Below, piece by piece: positions 1-64,000 of a DNA stretch of 64,000 nucleotides. Source of the DNA: Gambelia wislizenii (Eukaryota; Chordata; Lepidosauria; Squamata; Crotaphytidae); the NCBI GenBank assembly GCA_030847615.1, contig JAUMIR010000005.1, positions 216,798,645-216,862,644 on the forward strand, in the 5' to 3' direction. The first letter of the stretch is position 1. Each line of letters opens with the position of its first letter. The position numbers and the translations under genes are program-made. The notes beneath the pieces are model-generated. The model was not told the origin of the DNA, did no database searches, and was given only the letters and a program-made list of their open reading frames with translations.

Positions 1-37
1 GTAATAGAATCATAGAATCATAGAGCTGGGAGAGGCC
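1..37 (-). repeat. CR1 LINE 3' tail
   Basis: The reverse complement reads GGCCTCTCCCAGCTCTATGA followed by the TTCTATGA direct repeats that end CR1 elements. Confidence 0.7.
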
Positions 38-380
38 ACAATACTTACAAGTTTTTATATAGCACAGTCTAAAACTATATTGTATATTGCTTTGCAGGTG
101 TATCTATTTAAGGAATATGGCAACGTCTTATAAGTATGTAATTAAAAAATACAAGTGACCTATGATTCTGTACATTACCAAAATGGGATTTTAAAATTCT
201 AAGGAATGGCCTCATATCTTAGGCCCATAGTACTTGTTATACCTTGAATACCTTAAATAATTTGTGGTAGCTCTATTGCATATCACATTTTGATCCTTCC
301 AGGGGAAAGATTCCTATACACATATGGGATGGGACAGGAATAATTTGCTTATGAGATCAGGATCTGTGGATCTTTAAACC

Positions 381-618
381 ATTGTTGTTGTGTGCCTTTA
401 AGTTGTTTCTGACTTAATGGTGACCCAAAGTGAACCTATCACATGGTTTTCTTGGCAAGATTTGTTCAGAGGGGGTTTGCCTTTGCCTTCCTCTGAGGCT
501 GAGAGAACGTGGCTTGCCCAAGATCACCCAGCTGGTTTCCATGGCCAAGCAGGGATTCAAGCCCTGGTCTCCAGAGTCGTAGCCCAATGCTCAGACCACT
601 ACTCCACACTGGCTCTTT
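381..618 (-). repeat. Sauria-type SINE
   Basis: On the minus strand it reads from a tRNA-like head (GCCAGTGTGGAGTAGTGG) through GAATCCCTGC-type box B sequence, GGCAAACCCCCTCTGAAC and the Bov-B-like tail ending in ACACAACAACAAT. It is nearly full length. The short open frame over it is not a gene. Confidence 0.88.
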
Positions 619-627
619 TACCCCTTA

Positions 628-1206
628 AGACTTTAGCAGACCACCAACCCCAAACGTTCTTTTGCTAGCACATTTTGTGGTGTTTTTATGCCAGCAAAAG
701 AATGCCCCATAACACACTTACCTGTAATCCTGGCAAAAGGCAGCCCTGGCAATGAATGAGGAGTGAATGGAGTTTCTTTCACTTCCTCATCTGAAATCTC
801 GCAGATTCTCATAAGAATACCTAGCGCAGGAAATTAAAAAACAACCAAAATAACACACAAAAAGTTACACTAAGCACATCAACACACTTAAAAACTTCCA
901 AGTAAACTGGGGAGGGTCACAAAAAGAGCGTCACCTACCTGGATGTTGCGATCTTACCCGGAGTGTTCTGGTGGTCTAGCCATTCTTGCTGTAATACCAT
1001 GGGGGGAAAGACACGAGGTTTCATACACCCTCAATGCCAGCAAAAAATTGCCACAGTTGATCTATTGACGTTTTGGCCCGTCAATAAAATAGATAAGCTT
1101 ATGGCCAGTACATAAATGTGAAAGGGCGACACTGTCTGATATGTGCGCCCTTTCGCATTTATGTGGCTTCATTATGACACTGTATTTTGTGTGTCTGATA
1201 AAGTCC
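628..1206. mobile_element. 579-bp MITE with TTA TSD (copy 1)
   Basis: The left end AGACTTTAGCAGACCACC and right end GTGTCTGATAAAGTCC are flanked by TTA at 625-627 and 1207-1209. It holds a GACG...CGTCAATAAAATAG core near 1059-1093 that resembles the loops of the hairpin MITEs. No transposase. Confidence 0.87.
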
Positions 1207-1772
1207 TTAGTGTCTTCCACATATGTTAAAGGAAATGAATGAGCGTTAAAGGAAAATAAACAATAAAGCTCAACATCTACTTCTGTGTATTTATGAAGTT
1301 GTTGCATAGGCTTTTATTGAAGTGTAACATTAAATTTAAACCAAAGTTGAAATTTGCTATCTGGAATGTTTCCAGTCTCAATATATCAGAAAAAATAATT
1401 TTGTGTGCAAATGGTCTGAAGGAAATAGTTGAAGAAATAAATCTCACTTATTAGGGAGTACCCTATATTTCCTAAATTTGAGGATTCAGTTGCAGTCTTA
1501 AAGTGGTAATCGGTCCAGTGCTCCCATTTGTGGTGACTGAGAACATGACTAAAGCTAATTTCTTTCTATTGATGTTGTACATTCCAGCTGTTTTAGTTAG
1601 CTTTAGAAATTGCTTTCATGTGAAATGCCTTTCGAATAACCCTGCTGAGCAGAAATGGCATATCATGAGTCACTGATTTGTCTTTTCTTGCTTCTACAAG
1701 TGTTGTATCAGAAATGTCTGTAACACATGAACAATAACTATCTTCCTTGCTTATGATATTTTTCACAAACAG

Positions 1773-63882
<62,110 letters not shown>

Positions 63883-64000
63883 GTAAGTTTCAGGACCGAA
63901 ACAATATCATGGAGACTTTTACTGAATGAAATCTCAAAATCTTCTGTTATGATTTCATAAAATTGTATCATATAGTGTCAGCATGTAAGAGGGATCTCTT

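Larger units (their letters stand above)
1..1772 (+). other. ANO4 intron (3' part)
   Basis: No coding exon was found. It contains a CR1 tail (1-37), a Sauria-type SINE (381-618) and a 579-bp TTA-flanked MITE (628-1206). The AT-rich 1310-1772 has no feature I can name. Confidence 0.7.

Noticed and set aside
417..668. 83-residue + strand open frame
   Set aside because: It lies in a reversed SINE and runs into a MITE.

Overview
The window is vertebrate nuclear DNA, very probably from a squamate reptile. It carries split exons with GT-AG junctions. It also holds Sauria-type tRNA SINEs with a Bov-B-like tail, a 5S-rRNA-derived SINE, CR1, L1 and L2-like LINE fragments, a mariner copy, many MITEs and one coding-complete Ty1/copia element. 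The species cannot be fixed from sequence alone.

One host gene spans the whole window on the + strand: anoctamin 4 (ANO4, TMEM16D). I placed 18 consecutive coding exons between 1773 and 63882, about 1.94 kb of coding sequence or roughly 647 codons. All codon phases match from exon to exon and no stop or frameshift was seen. They run from just before the first membrane segment to the tenth. The N-terminal cytoplasmic exons and the last C-terminal exon or exons lie outside. All six acidic/Asn calcium-site positions known in the family are present (NNFME in exon 13, EYLE in exon 14, EIRLD in exon 15), so the locus looks functional. No other host gene was found.

The introns make up about 97% of the window and are packed with transposable elements. 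Intron 3 (3549-11539) has a LINE fragment, a decayed mariner, three hairpin MITEs and two Tigger-like MITEs. Intron 5 (13917-21794) holds a 5.57-kb copia element on the minus strand. It has 672-bp LTRs that read as identical, a single intact 1321-codon gag-pol ORF, a polypurine tract and a primer-binding site matching the anticodon arm of initiator tRNA-Met. Introns 6-11 carry L2-like, Penelope-like or LINE composites, SINEs and several nested MITEs. Introns 12-17 are similar but sparser.

The most unusual pattern is a set of elements flanked by TAA/TTA 3-bp duplications (PIF/Harbinger-like) with the terminus GGA(G/C)(A/T)TTT. Several are near-perfect hairpins of about 330-350 bp. Their arms differ from element to element, yet most share a short central loop core ending in AATAAAA or its complement. 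One is caught as a filled site inside a Tigger-like MITE whose empty counterpart also lies in this window.
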